DNA of 64,000 nt from contig JAAVTG010000670.1 in NCBI GenBank assembly GCA_011947345.1, positions 434,001-498,000 on the forward strand. Direction: 5' to 3'. Source of the DNA: Phytophthora quininea (taxonomy: Eukaryota > Oomycota > Peronosporomycetes > Peronosporales > Peronosporaceae). Under the pieces are notes generated by a model, which did not search any database, was not told where the DNA came from, and saw only the letters and a list, made by a program, of their open reading frames with translations. A program made the translations under genes and the position numbers. The stretch's first letter is position 1. Every line of letters begins with the position of its first letter. Shown here piece after piece: positions 52,155 to 63,800 of the stretch.

Positions 52155-54829
52155 GTGTTTTTTCTAAAGTACCACATAGAAAACTCGTACAAGTTAACTT
52201 CCTCAAGCATCTTGGGTCGAAAAATGTAGTCGTCAAGGTAGGATACAGCACGAAAATTTGATTTCTGAGCGTCATCTCCATCATTGACAAGGTTGCAGGA
52301 ATAATCATCTGATCTCATCAGCTGCCGAATCGCATCTCCCAGAGGCAGTGTCGTACACTTTGCGCTCGAGTAGCAACACGATCCACGGTAAAGGTAGAGA
52401 GCTGCTAGAGGTCCTGCCACTTCCTGGCGGTTGGTCAAATTGTAGATTAGGGCAGCGACGCGCTTACGAGCGACAACGTGCTCATTGGGAGCAGATGAAT
52501 CGGTAGCAGTCGCTTCGACACTTTCACGTATCTGCCGTCTCTTCAACGCGGCCACAGCAACCGCCACTTGCGAATCTAATCGTTTTTGCGGCTTTGTTAC
52601 ATATTTGCAGCAGTAGTGTATCCGCTCGGTAGCATCGCTGCCACCCAGCAGAATCTGGACGTCATGATTACATTTAAACGTAGCCATTATCTCGAAGTTA
52701 TATCCGTTCACAAACTCATGTCCAAGAGTTCTCTTGAGCTCCACACCAGACGATTTAAACGAGGTGGCGTCAAAGCGCGGGCGAGGAAAACGGTAGCGAC
52801 AGAAAGAGTCATTCGCTGTTACCACGGACTGCTTAAAGCAGCTTGTCGTGTGGCACCAAAGATGCTGATTGACCAGCACAACCAGAGCGGAAACCATGTA
52901 GTCTAGCGATTGCTTCGACAAGCGAACGTCGGTGGGAAACGGTGGCAACGCTTCCATTAATCTTGTCAATGCATCATTGCGAAAAGGATCATCATCGGCC
53001 TTGCACAGGGCCATCTGTCGGCGATTGGCCTGCTCTAGCAGCTCCGATGTCCCGTCGCGATTCGATGTCTCGCTGCAGAAGCTTGCATGAACTGACTCGC
53101 GATCACAAACTTTGTTTACAGCATGCTGCTTTGAGTTCCGGCACTTTATCTCCAGGCGAGCCTGATCCTCGATTTCGTGAGCAGCTAGGTGGCGCTCCCA
53201 CGGAGGCCAAAACGTTGGTCGTGCCTTTAGCAGAGCATTACGGATGAGATGCTGCGAACTGAATTGCGCACTACAGCATCGACACTCCGCTAACACTGGC
53301 TCCACTACATGGCGCCTAAATCGAGCTTGCGGATGACTACTTTGTAGCTTCTTGCGGGCTTGGTCTGGAATTGGGAGGGCAACGAGGTTATCAAACGTAG
53401 CACCACACTTAGAACAGCCGCATTCGTCAAGAGGAATAGGCAGGTCATTTCGAACCACACTATCGGCGTATGAAGTCACGAGCTGGCAAAACTCTTTGCC
53501 CAGAGAAGAATTCAATAGTTTTTCAGTAGCAGCTGAGTTTTGAGGGCAGTTGTCTAGCCAGATAAGAAAGTGAATGTGTAGAGTACCCCGGCCCTGGGTT
53601 TCGACCATACCAAAGAAAGCCTTGACGTCCCCAAACAGGCTGCGGAATGGCAGTCGTTTGTGAGTTGCAGGATCCATACCTAATGCATATCGGATAAATG
53701 TGTCAACCTGCCGAATGAAGAGGCGGGCCGAAGCACAATCGTTCCCTCTGCTCGCGTCTCGTAGCTCTGCTTTACTGGGTAGACGAGCCTCCAGGATGTC
53801 AAAAAGTGTATCAAGCGACGAAATCCCCGTATACTGCGCCAACACCAAAGAGTTGTCGGTGTTGGGGGTCAACGTAATGAAGAGGGCCGGCTGTCCAAAT
53901 CTAGCCTGATAAGCGAAAGCTTTGTGACGACACTGGGCTCGTTCGGCATTACTTCCCCAGACGGATCGAGTGCCTATTTCGACTGTCTTTAGAAACCGTT
54001 GAGCAACAGTGTCCTGCGACGATTTCCACGGTAAGCACCCGTGGCGCCGCCTCTCATTTTCGAGTAAGGCCTGACCCAACTGTTCCGCGCTGAGGTTTTC
54101 GTAGCCCTCCAGAAGATGTGGGAAGCGCTGGCAGCGTATGTGGTTTTGGATGTACATGTTGCTCAACGAGATTCGATCAAACGCAACCAGTAAGAAAAGC
54201 TCATCTTCAGCGAACTGAAGTCCGCTCAGCATAGAATAGTATTTGGTGCATTCTTGCACCGATACACTAATCCGTCGGTGCTCTCCAGGACCTCCTCGAC
54301 CAAACGGGAATAGATGAGGAAACATTCGAGCCAGCAGATTACCAGAAATGTCGTTTGCAATGTGATTAGATCTGCGGATCTCAAATTCACGTTCGTCACT
54401 TTCATTTGCATTAGCCGCAGTCAGATTGGCATGCTCTACAGCGGGCGTACCATCATCCGCTAAGCCTATACGCCGCTCAATCACCCTGCACTCGTTCTCT
54501 TCACCCACCACACACCAAGCGTCAGATTCACCACGAACGCTTTGTTGCTCTCCATTCATCTCATCATCAAATTTACCGTCGGGATCGGGAATGTGCTCCA
54601 CAAACACTCGCTCAACACGATCATCAGTAAAAACACTATTCATCACATCTCCATTTTCCGATATATCTGCGTACAAATGATTGTGTGCCTTGTAAAACCC
54701 AAACACATCTCGAACCGATTTGTTTCTGATTCGATGCAGCTTGCGAACTTGGTCAACTTGTCCCGCAGTAAACTCGCCAACCATCACAACACGATACGAG
54801 GACACACCAGCTAGTGACCGCGGTAGCAA
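52130..54829 (-). CDS. Helitron Rep (HUH endonuclease) domain
   Basis: Intact 899-codon frame. Rep motif 1 is FITLTPN (317-323). Motif 2 is the HUH site LHIHFLIW with H418 and H420. Motif 3 has the paired tyrosines Y739 and Y743 in YCCKYVTKPQ. These nick the strand and hold the covalent 5' phosphate. Cys pairs at about 470-475 and 516-519 suggest zinc binding. All catalytic residues are present. Confidence 0.93.
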   Translation of the reverse strand: MLPRSLAGVSSYRVVMVGEFTAGQVDQVRKLHRIRNKSVRDVFGFYKAHNHLYADISENGDVMNSVFTDDRVERVFVEHIPDPDGKFDDEMNGEQQSVRGESDAWCVVGEENECRVIERRIGLADDGTPAVEHANLTAANANESDEREFEIRRSNHIANDISGNLLARMFPHLFPFGRGGPGEHRRISVSVQECTKYYSMLSGLQFAEDELFLLVAFDRISLSNMYIQNHIRCQRFPHLLEGYENLSAEQLGQALLENERRRHGCLPWKSSQDTVAQRFLKTVEIGTRSVWGSNAERAQCRHKAFAYQARFGQPALFITLTPNTDNSLVLAQYTGISSLDTLFDILEARLPSKAELRDASRGNDCASARLFIRQVDTFIRYALGMDPATHKRLPFRSLFGDVKAFFGMVETQGRGTLHIHFLIWLDNCPQNSAATEKLLNSSLGKEFCQLVTSYADSVVRNDLPIPLDECGCSKCGATFDNLVALPIPDQARKKLQSSHPQARFRRHVVEPVLAECRCCSAQFSSQHLIRNALLKARPTFWPPWERHLAAHEIEDQARLEIKCRNSKQHAVNKVCDRESVHASFCSETSNRDGTSELLEQANRRQMALCKADDDPFRNDALTRLMEALPPFPTDVRLSKQSLDYMVSALVVLVNQHLWCHTTSCFKQSVVTANDSFCRYRFPRPRFDATSFKSSGVELKRTLGHEFVNGYNFEIMATFKCNHDVQILLGGSDATERIHYCCKYVTKPQKRLDSQVAVAVAALKRRQIRESVEATATDSSAPNEHVVARKRVAALIYNLTNRQEVAGPLAALYLYRGSCCYSSAKCTTLPLGDAIRQLMRSDDYSCNLVNDGDDAQKSNFRAVSYLDDYIFRPKMLEEVNLYEFSMWYFRKNTCEPRVIG

Positions 54830-55464
54830 CGATATTGGCGGCCCCGGTGTACAGTCAAACGCAATGCAATGCGACCGGATGCACCGATGGCGGCCGCCCG
54901 CATCACTCGAGTCAGGGCTACAACACTCGCCAGTTGTGTCATGAAGCGTTCTGGCAGTGTTATGTCTCGTAGCCGTTCAGGAAGTCTCCCAATAAAGAAT
55001 CCATTTGCTATCGCAAATTTCGGTAGTCTTCCGTGCTGAATAGCGTTGTCACACTCGTTGCACACCAGAAGCCACGAGCGTAGGGTATTTTCTTCATTAG
55101 TGTACGTCTGTATCGCTCGGGGAGAGACCATAGCGCCATGAAGCGTAGTTAGATGATCCGGAGGACGGTACTGATTAACTAGCGCTTCAGGTAGTTTGGA
55201 TGTGTCCGTGTGCAGAGCTTTCGTCATCATCGCGAGATAATCGAGATCAGCGTCATTCACTCTGCGCGACACGCAACGCAGTACCAGGCGGTCACACGAA
55301 GCACACACGCATTCATCTAGACCTTCTGGCCCGAGAGCCCGCTGCAGTTCCTCCATACAATGTGCTCGCTCTCCAGAACTAAGTTCGTTGTTAAATCGGC
55401 AAGCCTCGTTCTTGACACTCTTAGCGTGTTTTTGTCGATACTGTTGCTGTCGATTACGATTCAA
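54811..55464 (-). CDS. Helitron N-terminal Cys-containing domain
   Basis: 217-codon frame starting with a basic helix (NRNRQQQYRQKHAKSVKNEA), followed by CVCASCDRLVLRC, LVCNECDNAI and PKFAIANGFFIGRLPERL, the block that usually precedes Rep in RepHel proteins (DUF6570-like). It continues the array frame if one A is added in an AAAA run near 55462. The basic helix resembles the helix in each array unit, so it may be the ancestral copy. Confidence 0.75.
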   Translation of the reverse strand: MNRNRQQQYRQKHAKSVKNEACRFNNELSSGERAHCMEELQRALGPEGLDECVCASCDRLVLRCVSRRVNDADLDYLAMMTKALHTDTSKLPEALVNQYRPPDHLTTLHGAMVSPRAIQTYTNEENTLRSWLLVCNECDNAIQHGRLPKFAIANGFFIGRLPERLRDITLPERFMTQLASVVALTRVMRAAAIGASGRIALRLTVHRGRQYRCYRGH

Positions 55465-55479
55465 CTTTTCTTTCTCTCA

Positions 55480-58400
55480 CCAACACCCTCGGTGCCCTCC
55501 ACTGTTGTCATCACATGGCCTTTCTCCACAACAGCTGCCACAACTTCGTCACCGTCACCGCTACCTTCACCTCTAAGACCGGCGACCACAGCGGCATCCA
55601 ACGTGGCCCGCTTCTTCAGCCGCCACCGACGCTGCCGGATGCGGTTCATCTCCTTGCGTTGCTCCTCCACCAATTGCTCGATCCGGTTGTCAGCGACATC
55701 TTCTACTGCTGTCATCACTTGAGCAGTCTCGACAGCAGCGCCTGCAACTCCTCACCGTCGTCGCCACCTTCACCCCCGCCTTCACCGCCAACACTGGCGA
55801 CTGCGGCGCTAGCCGACTTGGCCCGCTGCTTCAGCCGCCACCGACGCTGCCGGATGCGGTTCATCTCCTTGCGTTGCTCCTCCACCAATTGCTCGATCCG
55901 GTTGTCAGCGACATCTTCTACTGCTGTCATCACTTGAGCAGTCTCGACAGCAGCGCCTGCAACTCCCTCACCGTCGTCGCCACCTTCACCCCCGCCTTCA
56001 CCGCCAACACTGGCGACTGCGGCGCTAGCCGACTTGGCCCGCTGCTTCAGCCGCCACCGACGCTGCCGGATGCGGTTCATCTCCTTGCGTTGCTCCTCCA
56101 CCAATTGCTCGATCCGGTTGTCAGCGACATCTTCTACTGCTGTCATCACTTGAGCAGTCTCGACAGCAGCGCCTGCAACTCCCTCACCGTCGTCGCCACC
56201 TTCACCCCCGCCTTCACCGCCAACACTGGCGACTGCGGCGCTAGCCGACTTGGCCCGCTGCTTCAGCCGCCACCGACGCTGCCGGATGCGGTTCATCTCC
56301 TTGCGTCGCTCCTCCACCAATTGCTCGATCCGGTTGTCAGCGACATCTTCTACTGCTGTCATCACTTGAGCAGTCTTGACAGCAGCGCCTGCAACTCCCT
56401 CACCGTCGTCGCCACCTTCACCCCCGCCTTCACCGCCAACACTGGCGACTGCGGCGCTAGCCGACTTGACTCGCTGCTTCAGCCGCCACCGACGCTGCCG
56501 GATGCGGTTCATCTCCTTGCGTCGCTCCTCCACCAATTGCTCGATCCGGTTGTCAGCGACATCTTCTACTGCTGTCATCACTTGAGCAGTCTCGACAGCA
56601 GCGCCTGCAACTCCTCACCGTCGTCGCCACCTTCACCCCGCCTTCACCGCCAACACTGGCGACTGCGGCGCTAGCCGACTTGACTCGCTGCTTCAGCCGC
56701 CACCGACGCTGCCGGATGCGGTTCATCTCCTTGCGTTGCTCCTCCACCAATTGCTCGATCCGGTTGTCAGCGACATCTTCTACTGCTGTCATCACTTGAG
56801 CAGTCTCGACAGCAGCGCCTGCAACTCCCTCACCGTCGTCGCCACCTTCACCCCCGCCTTCACCGCCAACACTGGCGACTGCGGCGCTAGCCGACTTGAC
56901 TCGCTGCTTCAGCCGCCACCGACGCTGCCGGATGCGGTTCATCTCCTTGCGTTGCTCCTCCACCAATTGCTCGATCCGGTTGTCAGCGACATCTTCTACT
57001 GCTGTCATCACTTGAGCAGTCTCGACAGCAGCGCCTGCAACTCCCTCACCGTCGTCGCCACCTTCACCCCCGCCTTCACCGCCAACACTGGCGACTGCGG
57101 CGCTAGCCGACTTGGCCCGCTGCTTCAGCCGCCACCGACGCTGCCGGATGCGGTTCATCTCCTTGCGTTGCTCCTCCACCAATTGCTCGATCCGGTTGTC
57201 AGCGACATCTTCTACTGCTGTCATCACTTGAGCAGTCTCGACAGCAGCGCCTGCAACTCCTCACCGTCGTCGCCACCTTCACCCCCGCCTTCACCGCCAA
57301 CACTGGCGACTGCGGCGCTAGCCGACTTGGCCCGCTGCTTCAGCCGCCACCGACGCTGCCGGATGCGGTTCATCTCCTTGCGTTGCTCCTCCACCAATTG
57401 CTCGATCCGGTTGTCAGCGACATCTTCTACTGCTGTCATCACTTGAGCAGTCTCGACAGCAGCGCCTGCAACTCCCTCACCGTCGTCGCCACCTTCACCC
57501 CCGCCTTCACCGCCAACACTGGCGACTGCGGCGCTAGCCGACTTGGCCCGCTGCTTCAGCCGCCACCGACGCTGCCGGATGCGGTTCATCTCCTTGCGTT
57601 GCTCCTCCACCAATTGCTCGATCCGGTTGTCAGCGACATCTTCTACTGCTGTCATCACTTGAGCAGTCTCGACAGCAGCGCCTGCAACTCCCTCACCGTC
57701 GTCGCCACCTTCACCCCCGCCTTCACCGCCAACACTGGCGACTGCGGCGCTAGCCGACTTGGCCCGCTGCTTCAGCCGCCACCGACGCTGCCGGATGCGG
57801 TTCATCTCCTTGCGTCGCTCCTCCACCAATTGCTCGATCCGGTTGTCAGCGACATCTTCTACTGCTGTCATCACTTGAGCAGTCTCGACAGCAGCGCCTG
57901 CAACTCCCTCACCGTCGTCGCCACCTTCACCCCCGCCTTCACCGCCAACACTGGCGACTGCGGCGCTAGCCGACTTGACTCGCTGCTTCAGCCGCCACCG
58001 ACGCTGCCGGATGCGGTTCATCTCCTTGCGTTGCTCCTCCACCAATTGCTCGATCCGGTTGTCAGCGACATCTTCTACTGCTGTCATCACTTGAGCAGTC
58101 TCGACAGCAGCGCCTGCAACTCCCTCACCGTCGTCGCCACCTTCACCCCCGCCTTCACCGCCAACACTGGCGACTGCGGCGCTAGCCGACTTGACTCGCT
58201 GCTTCAGCCGCCACCGACGCTGCCGGATGCGGTTCATCTCCTTGCGTCGCTCCTCCACCAATTGCTCGATCCGGTTGTCAGCGACATCTTCTACTGCTGT
58301 CATCACTTGAGCAGTCTCGACAGCAGCGCCTGCAACTCCCTCACCGTCGTCGCCACCTTCACCCCCGCCTTCACCGCCAACACTGGCGACTGCGGCGCTA

Positions 58401-58540
58401 GCCAATTTAGCTAGCTTCTTCTTCAGCCGGAATCGACGTACACGTATGCGGTTCATCTCTTTTAGTCTCTCCTCCGCAGATTGTACGATCCGGTCGGCAG
58501 CGCCATCACCCTCTGCTGTCACCACTTGAGCAGTCTCTAC
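55480..58540 (-). repeat. 14-unit, 216-bp coding tandem array in the Helitron ORF
   Basis: CACTTGAGCAGT marks unit boundaries at 55716, 55931, 56147, 56363, 56579, 56793, 57009, 57225, 57440, 57656, 57872, 58088, 58304 and 58523: period 216 bp (72 codons). Each unit encodes a Gly/Glu linker (GGEGGGEGGDDGEG), an acidic segment (MTAVEDVADNRIEQLVEE) and a basic helix (RKEMNRIRQRRWRLKQR). Internal units differ by a few substitutions (A/V, Q/R variants); outermost units are diverged. Three units share a one-base C deletion (near 55751, 56612, 57259) and one has a further C deletion (56637), which split the frame into three ORFs. Confidence 0.95.
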
Positions 58541-58768
58541 AGCAGAAGCCAATCCACCAGAAATGTAGCGAGAGCAAGGTAGATTCCCACTCAGTATACC
58601 CTCAACATTATCTCCAGAAGCACCCTGCTCATATAGACGCTGTTTTTCGGCTCTCCATGCTTCAATCTGTCGCTGCCGATGTTCGTCCAGATGGCTTACC
58701 AGGTCACTTTCACTGTCATCATCATCCGACCTGTCGGTAGCTGCTCGCTTTCGCTTCGCGGAGTCCAT
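58540..58768 (-). CDS. Helitron protein N-terminus before the array
   Basis: Starts MDSAKRKRAATDRSDDDDSE, a nuclear-localisation-like basic cluster followed by acidic sequence, then RQRQIEAWRAEKQRLYEQG. It continues in frame into the first, diverged module (EERLKEMNRIRVRRFRLKKK). This is the probable translation start of the whole RepHel ORF. Confidence 0.6.
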
Positions 58769-59300
58769 CATCCGTCAGCAACACGGTAGATTCGCAAATG
58801 CGCTTGCTTCTCGTGAATCCATGCAGCAGGTACCCACGGTCGGGTTATTATAAAAGAGGACATGCTCATCCCATTCACAGTAGCAAACGCTGCTTCGGGG
58901 ATTATTGAAGATGGTGTCCTGTTATTATAAAAACGGACGGTAGTTGATGTGTTAGTTACCGCGCTTCCTGCATGCATGCACTTTGCAAGATATCTCAGCG
59001 CAAACGGGACCGACCATGTTTGCCAACAGCAGCAGCGGCGGATGTCTTCTAGCTGTAGCAGGAGCCTTCTCCTTAGCCTCCACTCCTGCGCTGGAAGATC
59101 GTCGGCCCATAATAAATTCCTTTTCTATACCGTAAAAACCTCATGAAAAAACCTCATTACCGTCCGATATTTTCTAAAGCGTCACATTATATAAAACGTT
59201 ATTTACTTAACTGTTATATAAAACGTTATTTACTTAACTGTCCGTTTTTGTGACCGTTACGTCAAAGCTCAACACAATACACATTTCTTACGAACTGTGA
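58769..59300. other. Helitron 5' flank and intergenic sequence
   Basis: No gene seen. It contains a perfect 27-bp tandem duplication (59187-59213, 59214-59240) and AT-rich sequence. The Helitron 5' end should lie here. Confidence 0.4.
59187..59240 (+). repeat. Perfect 27-bp tandem duplication
   Basis: TTATATAAAACGTTATTTAC plus CTTAACTG-type end, present twice head to tail 130-180 bp upstream of the CCDC24-like start. Confidence 0.9.
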
Positions 59301-59367
59301 ATTTGTGTTGGATTCCTTGGGGTCGCTGCTAGGAGAGCCTGAGGAGAAATTAAATACCATCGCGATC

Positions 59368-60678
59368 ATGACGACCGAGTTCTTCCAGGTCCGCAAACTG
59401 CTCTGGCACGAGCTTACGCTCAGCGTGCGTGCGTCCGAGGAAGAAGAGCTCCGTAGCGCTATTGGGAGTCGTCTCATCGACGGCAACGAGGTTGGGATGC
59501 AAAAATGAACGCAGTTGATCCACTTTTCGTTTAGCCAACTCGCCTGAATGCTGCGCAGGAGCTAAGACAAGAGCTGGTGGTGTTGGCGGAGATTCTGGCC
59601 GAGTTCCAGCAGCAAAACGACGATATCCGGGTAAGGGTATCACATTCTAACCTCTGCTCTTACTAAACCACGTTCGCATTCGACAGGACGCATTGGCAGC
59701 ACGGCCACACATACCTGAGCCTCCTGGTCGACCTCTGCTGATTAAAAGTTAAAATTGCTGGTCGCTGACATGCACGAGCACACCTCTATTAGATCGACTA
59801 AGGACGCAGAACTGCTGGACTACGTGCGAACGGTGTCAGAAATTCCGGATACGCGCTGCAATCAACATCTCCTGGCCCCGGTAACACCCAAAATGGGGGT
59901 TTATCTCCTAGGGCGCTCTCTGCAGACACGATGGATTGTGTTGCTATTCGTCCTGGTACTGCGGGTGGGAAAAGACCGATGACGGCGGGATCTCAGCGAC
60001 CTGTATCAAGAGGGTCGACAATTTCCATCTCCTCGATCGCAGCAGTACTAGAAAACCCCGAGGTCTGAAGCTTCTCCGAGGTTTACGTTGCCAGCGATCT
60101 CACTATGGTACTGTGTGCTTGGCAGGTGCATCGTCGCCTCAATCTCGATGAAATCGACGCAATTAAAGAAGATCTACGCGAGGCATTAAACGATGAACGC
60201 CAGTTGATACTAGAAGATATTGACTTCATCCAGGTCCGTCGCAAACTGTCACGGTGGCAATTACTTAATCTCTCACGCAATATGCGCAATAGGGCTGTCT
60301 GGAAATGGAGAAGGATCTCATCGACGATGACCGGCGGAAAATTGCCTCAGCGAAGCCACCACCGTCGTTGAATGACCTGAATGCATTTCGCAAGACACTA
60401 GAGAAAACTTTAGAGGACCAGGTATGCTGTGAACCTGCTGCAATTGCTCGATTAAAAGCTGACGATTTTTATGGGGTGAATAGGAAGCAATGGGGGCTAT
60501 GGAAGGTATATTCAGAAAGGCAAATAGCTCGAGCTCTTTTGCTCGAACCCGAATGTACGTCTCAAAGCTCGATAGCCATATGCCAGGTTCTAATCACTTA
60601 ATGCTTGTGTAGGCTTCCAGTTCCACCGTCGCAACCTCCAGGCTGCGCTCCAGCTTTGCAGAGGGAATCGCCAATTAG
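59368..60678 (+). CDS. CCDC24-like coiled-coil protein, multi-exon
   Basis: Exons 59368-59490, 59559-59630, 59687-60062 (one or two single-base breaks, one in an AAAA run near 59748), 60126-60233, 60293-60421 and 60613-60678. All other exons are phase 0 with GT-AG introns of 56-191 nt. The order of blocks matches animal CCDC24: an LWHEL start region, ELRQELVVLAEILAEFQQQ, then LNLDEIDAIKEDLREALNDE, ILEDIDFIQGCLEMEKDL and SLNDLNAFRKTLEKTLEDQ. CCDC24 is tied to ciliated/flagellated cells in animals, fitting a zoosporic organism, though its molecular role is unclear. Its 5' end has been copied to 37351-37570. It converges on the ELMO gene 164 bp away. Confidence 0.7.
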
Positions 60679-60841
60679 CCAGCCATTCCTCTCTTCGCTT
60701 GATTCATCTTTGCCTTCTTTAACGTCTTCCCAAACACGAGTGCTCAAGATCCGGCACATTGTTCAGGAGTCTCGAGACGAGCCTTTTTGTCATAATATAT
60801 TTTCAAACCTGGTGGAAGGAGCTGACCAGACTAACGACTTG

Positions 60842-63800
60842 CTAGTCTTCGTCAACGGCATGCATGCCAATCTCAGTAAATAGCAGGTTGTCGTCGGATT
60901 CCTTTCGTTCAACCACAGACTTCGTTAAACCTGTCGATGTAGAGCCAGACCGCACGAGACGCAATGCAGTGCCGTTGAAAGCGTCATCGATAGCCTTTCC
61001 TGGCGTCGCTCGTCCCCGGTCAAGGACATCCTTCATGACCAAAGGGATCTCTTCGTTTCGCGATTGAATCGCGTCGTTGAGGTGGAAGGTAATTGCGATA
61101 TAGAGCTACAAAACCAAGAATGGTTAGCAGATCGATCATGTGCGCCCGTCCTAACTAAGCAAAAACTCACCTTATTCATGCCGGATAAGACACTCAAGTG
61201 TTTGTTGCACTCACTGTACAATGCCCCACTCCGTAGCGCTACCACACACTGTAGTGTGATGTTGATGAGCGCACAGGCGAACGGAAAGTGTCGAGTTGGG
61301 TGTTGGGAGAGCGCGTAAAATCGGTGGGCTAGTTCAGCATGAGTCTCCAATAGATACAGCATCTGGAGCAGCGAGAACACGCCGCAACCGCGCAGGTCCG
61401 TTGAAGGATCAGAGCCTTGGAAGCCGATATCTTCCCAGTGCCTGCCAATTAGTGGAACGTCCCGCGGGTTCTTCACGAGCTTCCTGTAAATCGTTTGCAA
61501 TACCTTCACGACTACGTCATTGTAAGAGTCGAATGCCGTTGCGGCAATACAAAAACACGATCACGCTCGTCAATCGCCCCAGGAAACGTAAGTCGCGGGC
61601 GCGATAAGCATACCAAGCACGAGCTACGTGGTACGTCCTCCGGAACGATGGCATCTCGGTGCTGCATGACGTCAGGCGTCTCTGCATAATACCCCGCAGC
61701 TTCGGCGTACGTTATCTGTGACACTAGCCCTGTGTCTGGATTGACCTGAAGTCTTGACTCTTGACTCTCAATTTCCTGAGAGCGACTGTGCTGCATCAGC
61801 TTAATTTCTCTCCATTCGGATGGCTCAGCAACTTTATCTTGTTCGGGGAACGCTGTTTTGGAGATTTGTCAATATCTACGTCTGATTTTACATCTTTGCG
61901 GTCCCCCTTTTAGCGGATTCGTTGCCCTCCTCTTCCTCTTCGCCTTCCTCAATCGTTTCAGTCCCGTACGGCTTGCTCAAGATGCGTCCCATCACCGATA
62001 GCGATCGACTCACTGAAGTCCCTTGGTCGCCACCAGACTTGCTTATTGGTGAGTTTTCATCATCGTCCAGCAGCACCCCTTGATCCCCAAGACCACGTTT
62101 GTAGATACTGTGCAGCTCAGTCACAGACAGCATTTCAGAGTCGGCTGCAGCAATACTTGAATATGAACTTGCGACGTCTAGGTGATCCGATTCGTTGGTG
62201 TTTTCTATGAGTTGTTTTTCTTGGTCCGTGGCGCGTTTGATCTCGTTCAAGATTTTCTCCTCCTCTTTTCGCTCTTTGTCTTCATAAGACTTGCGTCGAA
62301 GTTGAATCTCTTCACCAGCCATCTCGCTTGGATCGGCAGTAGGCTGGATATCAAACGCAAACTCATCGTCTTCACCATCTGCAGAAGCTTCATCTCCTCG
62401 ACCAGGGTATTCACTAGCATTTGTCGCTACCGAAAACGTCAAATCCGTCGACAATTCCAGCTCCTTTTCAAATTCTCGCTCGTCCGGAAATGCTGGCCCG
62501 CTAGGCAGCGTGTATCCGCCATCATCTCCAACATCGTCTACGCTGTGGGCCCCATCGTTTTGCTTCCGCATGCTTTGATATGAAATGCCAAATGCATCTG
62601 GACTAGAACTTCCACCAACGACTTTGTGAAAGTCCGAAAAGGTTCCACTGGGCTCTAACGTTGTCACGTGGGCGACTCGGACTTCCTCTTGAAGGGATAC
62701 GTCGATGAAGCCTTCCGTTTTTGTGGCTGGTAGCGCCTTCAATAATGCGTTGTCTGCGGTAGAGGCATTGCTATCCACAGCTTTAGTTGAAAGGGACTGT
62801 TGCTCAACAGTGAGGGTACGCTGCTGCTTCCCCTCAACCTGGAGAGTACTCACCACTGCAGCGTCTACCTCTAGTACGTCTTCGTCGTCATCGGAATCAT
62901 TCAAACGAAGAGGTGGTGTTATGGAAACACTCTCGTCGTCTTCCTCGCCTAGCGAGTCGTCGGAATCGTTGTCGTCCTCAACAGGGTTCATTGTACCTGT
63001 AACCACAGGAATCGACACTGGTGCTGGTGGCGGCAAATTCGCTGGCGGTGGTATTGTTTCATCGTCAAGTGAAGCGATCGAAGTATCTTTCACCATGTTG
63101 GAGCTTGCTTGGCAGTCAGCACTCGCATCTGCTATCTCTGAGTTCACAGCATCGGTTTCTTTTGGTGAAAATTGTTCCTGTTTGGGTAGCTCGACGTCGG
63201 CTTTCGGGGATAGATTTTTACGCTCTGGTTCCCCTTGAACTGCTGTATGAGCGTTACCCAGTTCTTCTTGAGGTGGTCCTGCGTCATCAGAACTTGCTGC
63301 GAGATCAAGAACTGCGTCGACGATATCAACACCTGACGGCAGCTCCTCGGAGAGCGACTCGTTTCTACGTTCAACCTCATCAACGATTCCACCTGCGTCT
63401 ACAGGGAGAATTAGCCTGCAACATATTACCAAGCATTTCTGACGGCGTACTAGTCTCTGACTCAGGCATGGAAGTGGAGTCGTGGAATTCTTCTCCGTGG
63501 ACGTCGTCATCTACAGCAGTGAAATTAATCTCCGCATGACTTTATTCCGCAGTAAGTGGCGATTGCCCACGAACCGTCGAGGTTGGTGACAGCGTCCAGC
63601 TGGCTTAGGATGCCTTCTGCGGTCAGGTCTCCGCCCTGGTCGCCCTCGACCGCGTCTGTATCAAAGAACTCTGCGTCTGCTGCCGAGTAGCATCGACGTC
63701 GGGTTAGATCCTTCTGCTAGTCGTACCAAGGAATTTTCTGTGGCCCGACCTTCGTCCTCCTCGACGTCGTTCAGCAAGTCTACAAGTGCAGCACCACACA

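Larger units (their letters stand above)
49589..58768 (-). mobile_element. Helitron (RepHel) rolling-circle transposon, coding part
   Basis: Minus-strand frames from 58768 to 49589 form one giant RepHel ORF: N-terminal repeat array, a Cys-rich N-terminal domain, the Rep HUH nuclease and a PIF1-like SF1 helicase. The frames are joined by single-base shifts at short homopolymers. I could not fix the Helitron termini (5' TC, 3' hairpin plus CTRR) by eye, so only the coding extent is given. Confidence 0.88.

Noticed and set aside
55874..58414. Long plus-strand ORFs (up to 343 codons) through the tandem array
   Set aside because: They are antisense to the RepHel array and arise because the 216-bp unit lacks stops in that frame; the minus-strand translation has a basic-helix module, joins the RepHel start and runs into conserved Rep sequence.
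55480..58540. Regular repeats considered as a CRISPR array
   Set aside because: Units are contiguous 216-bp coding repeats without unique spacers, in a eukaryotic genome.
62182..63539. Plus-strand ORFs of 133-177 codons
   Set aside because: Antisense to the acidic region of the ELMO-domain gene; Ser-rich by complementarity.
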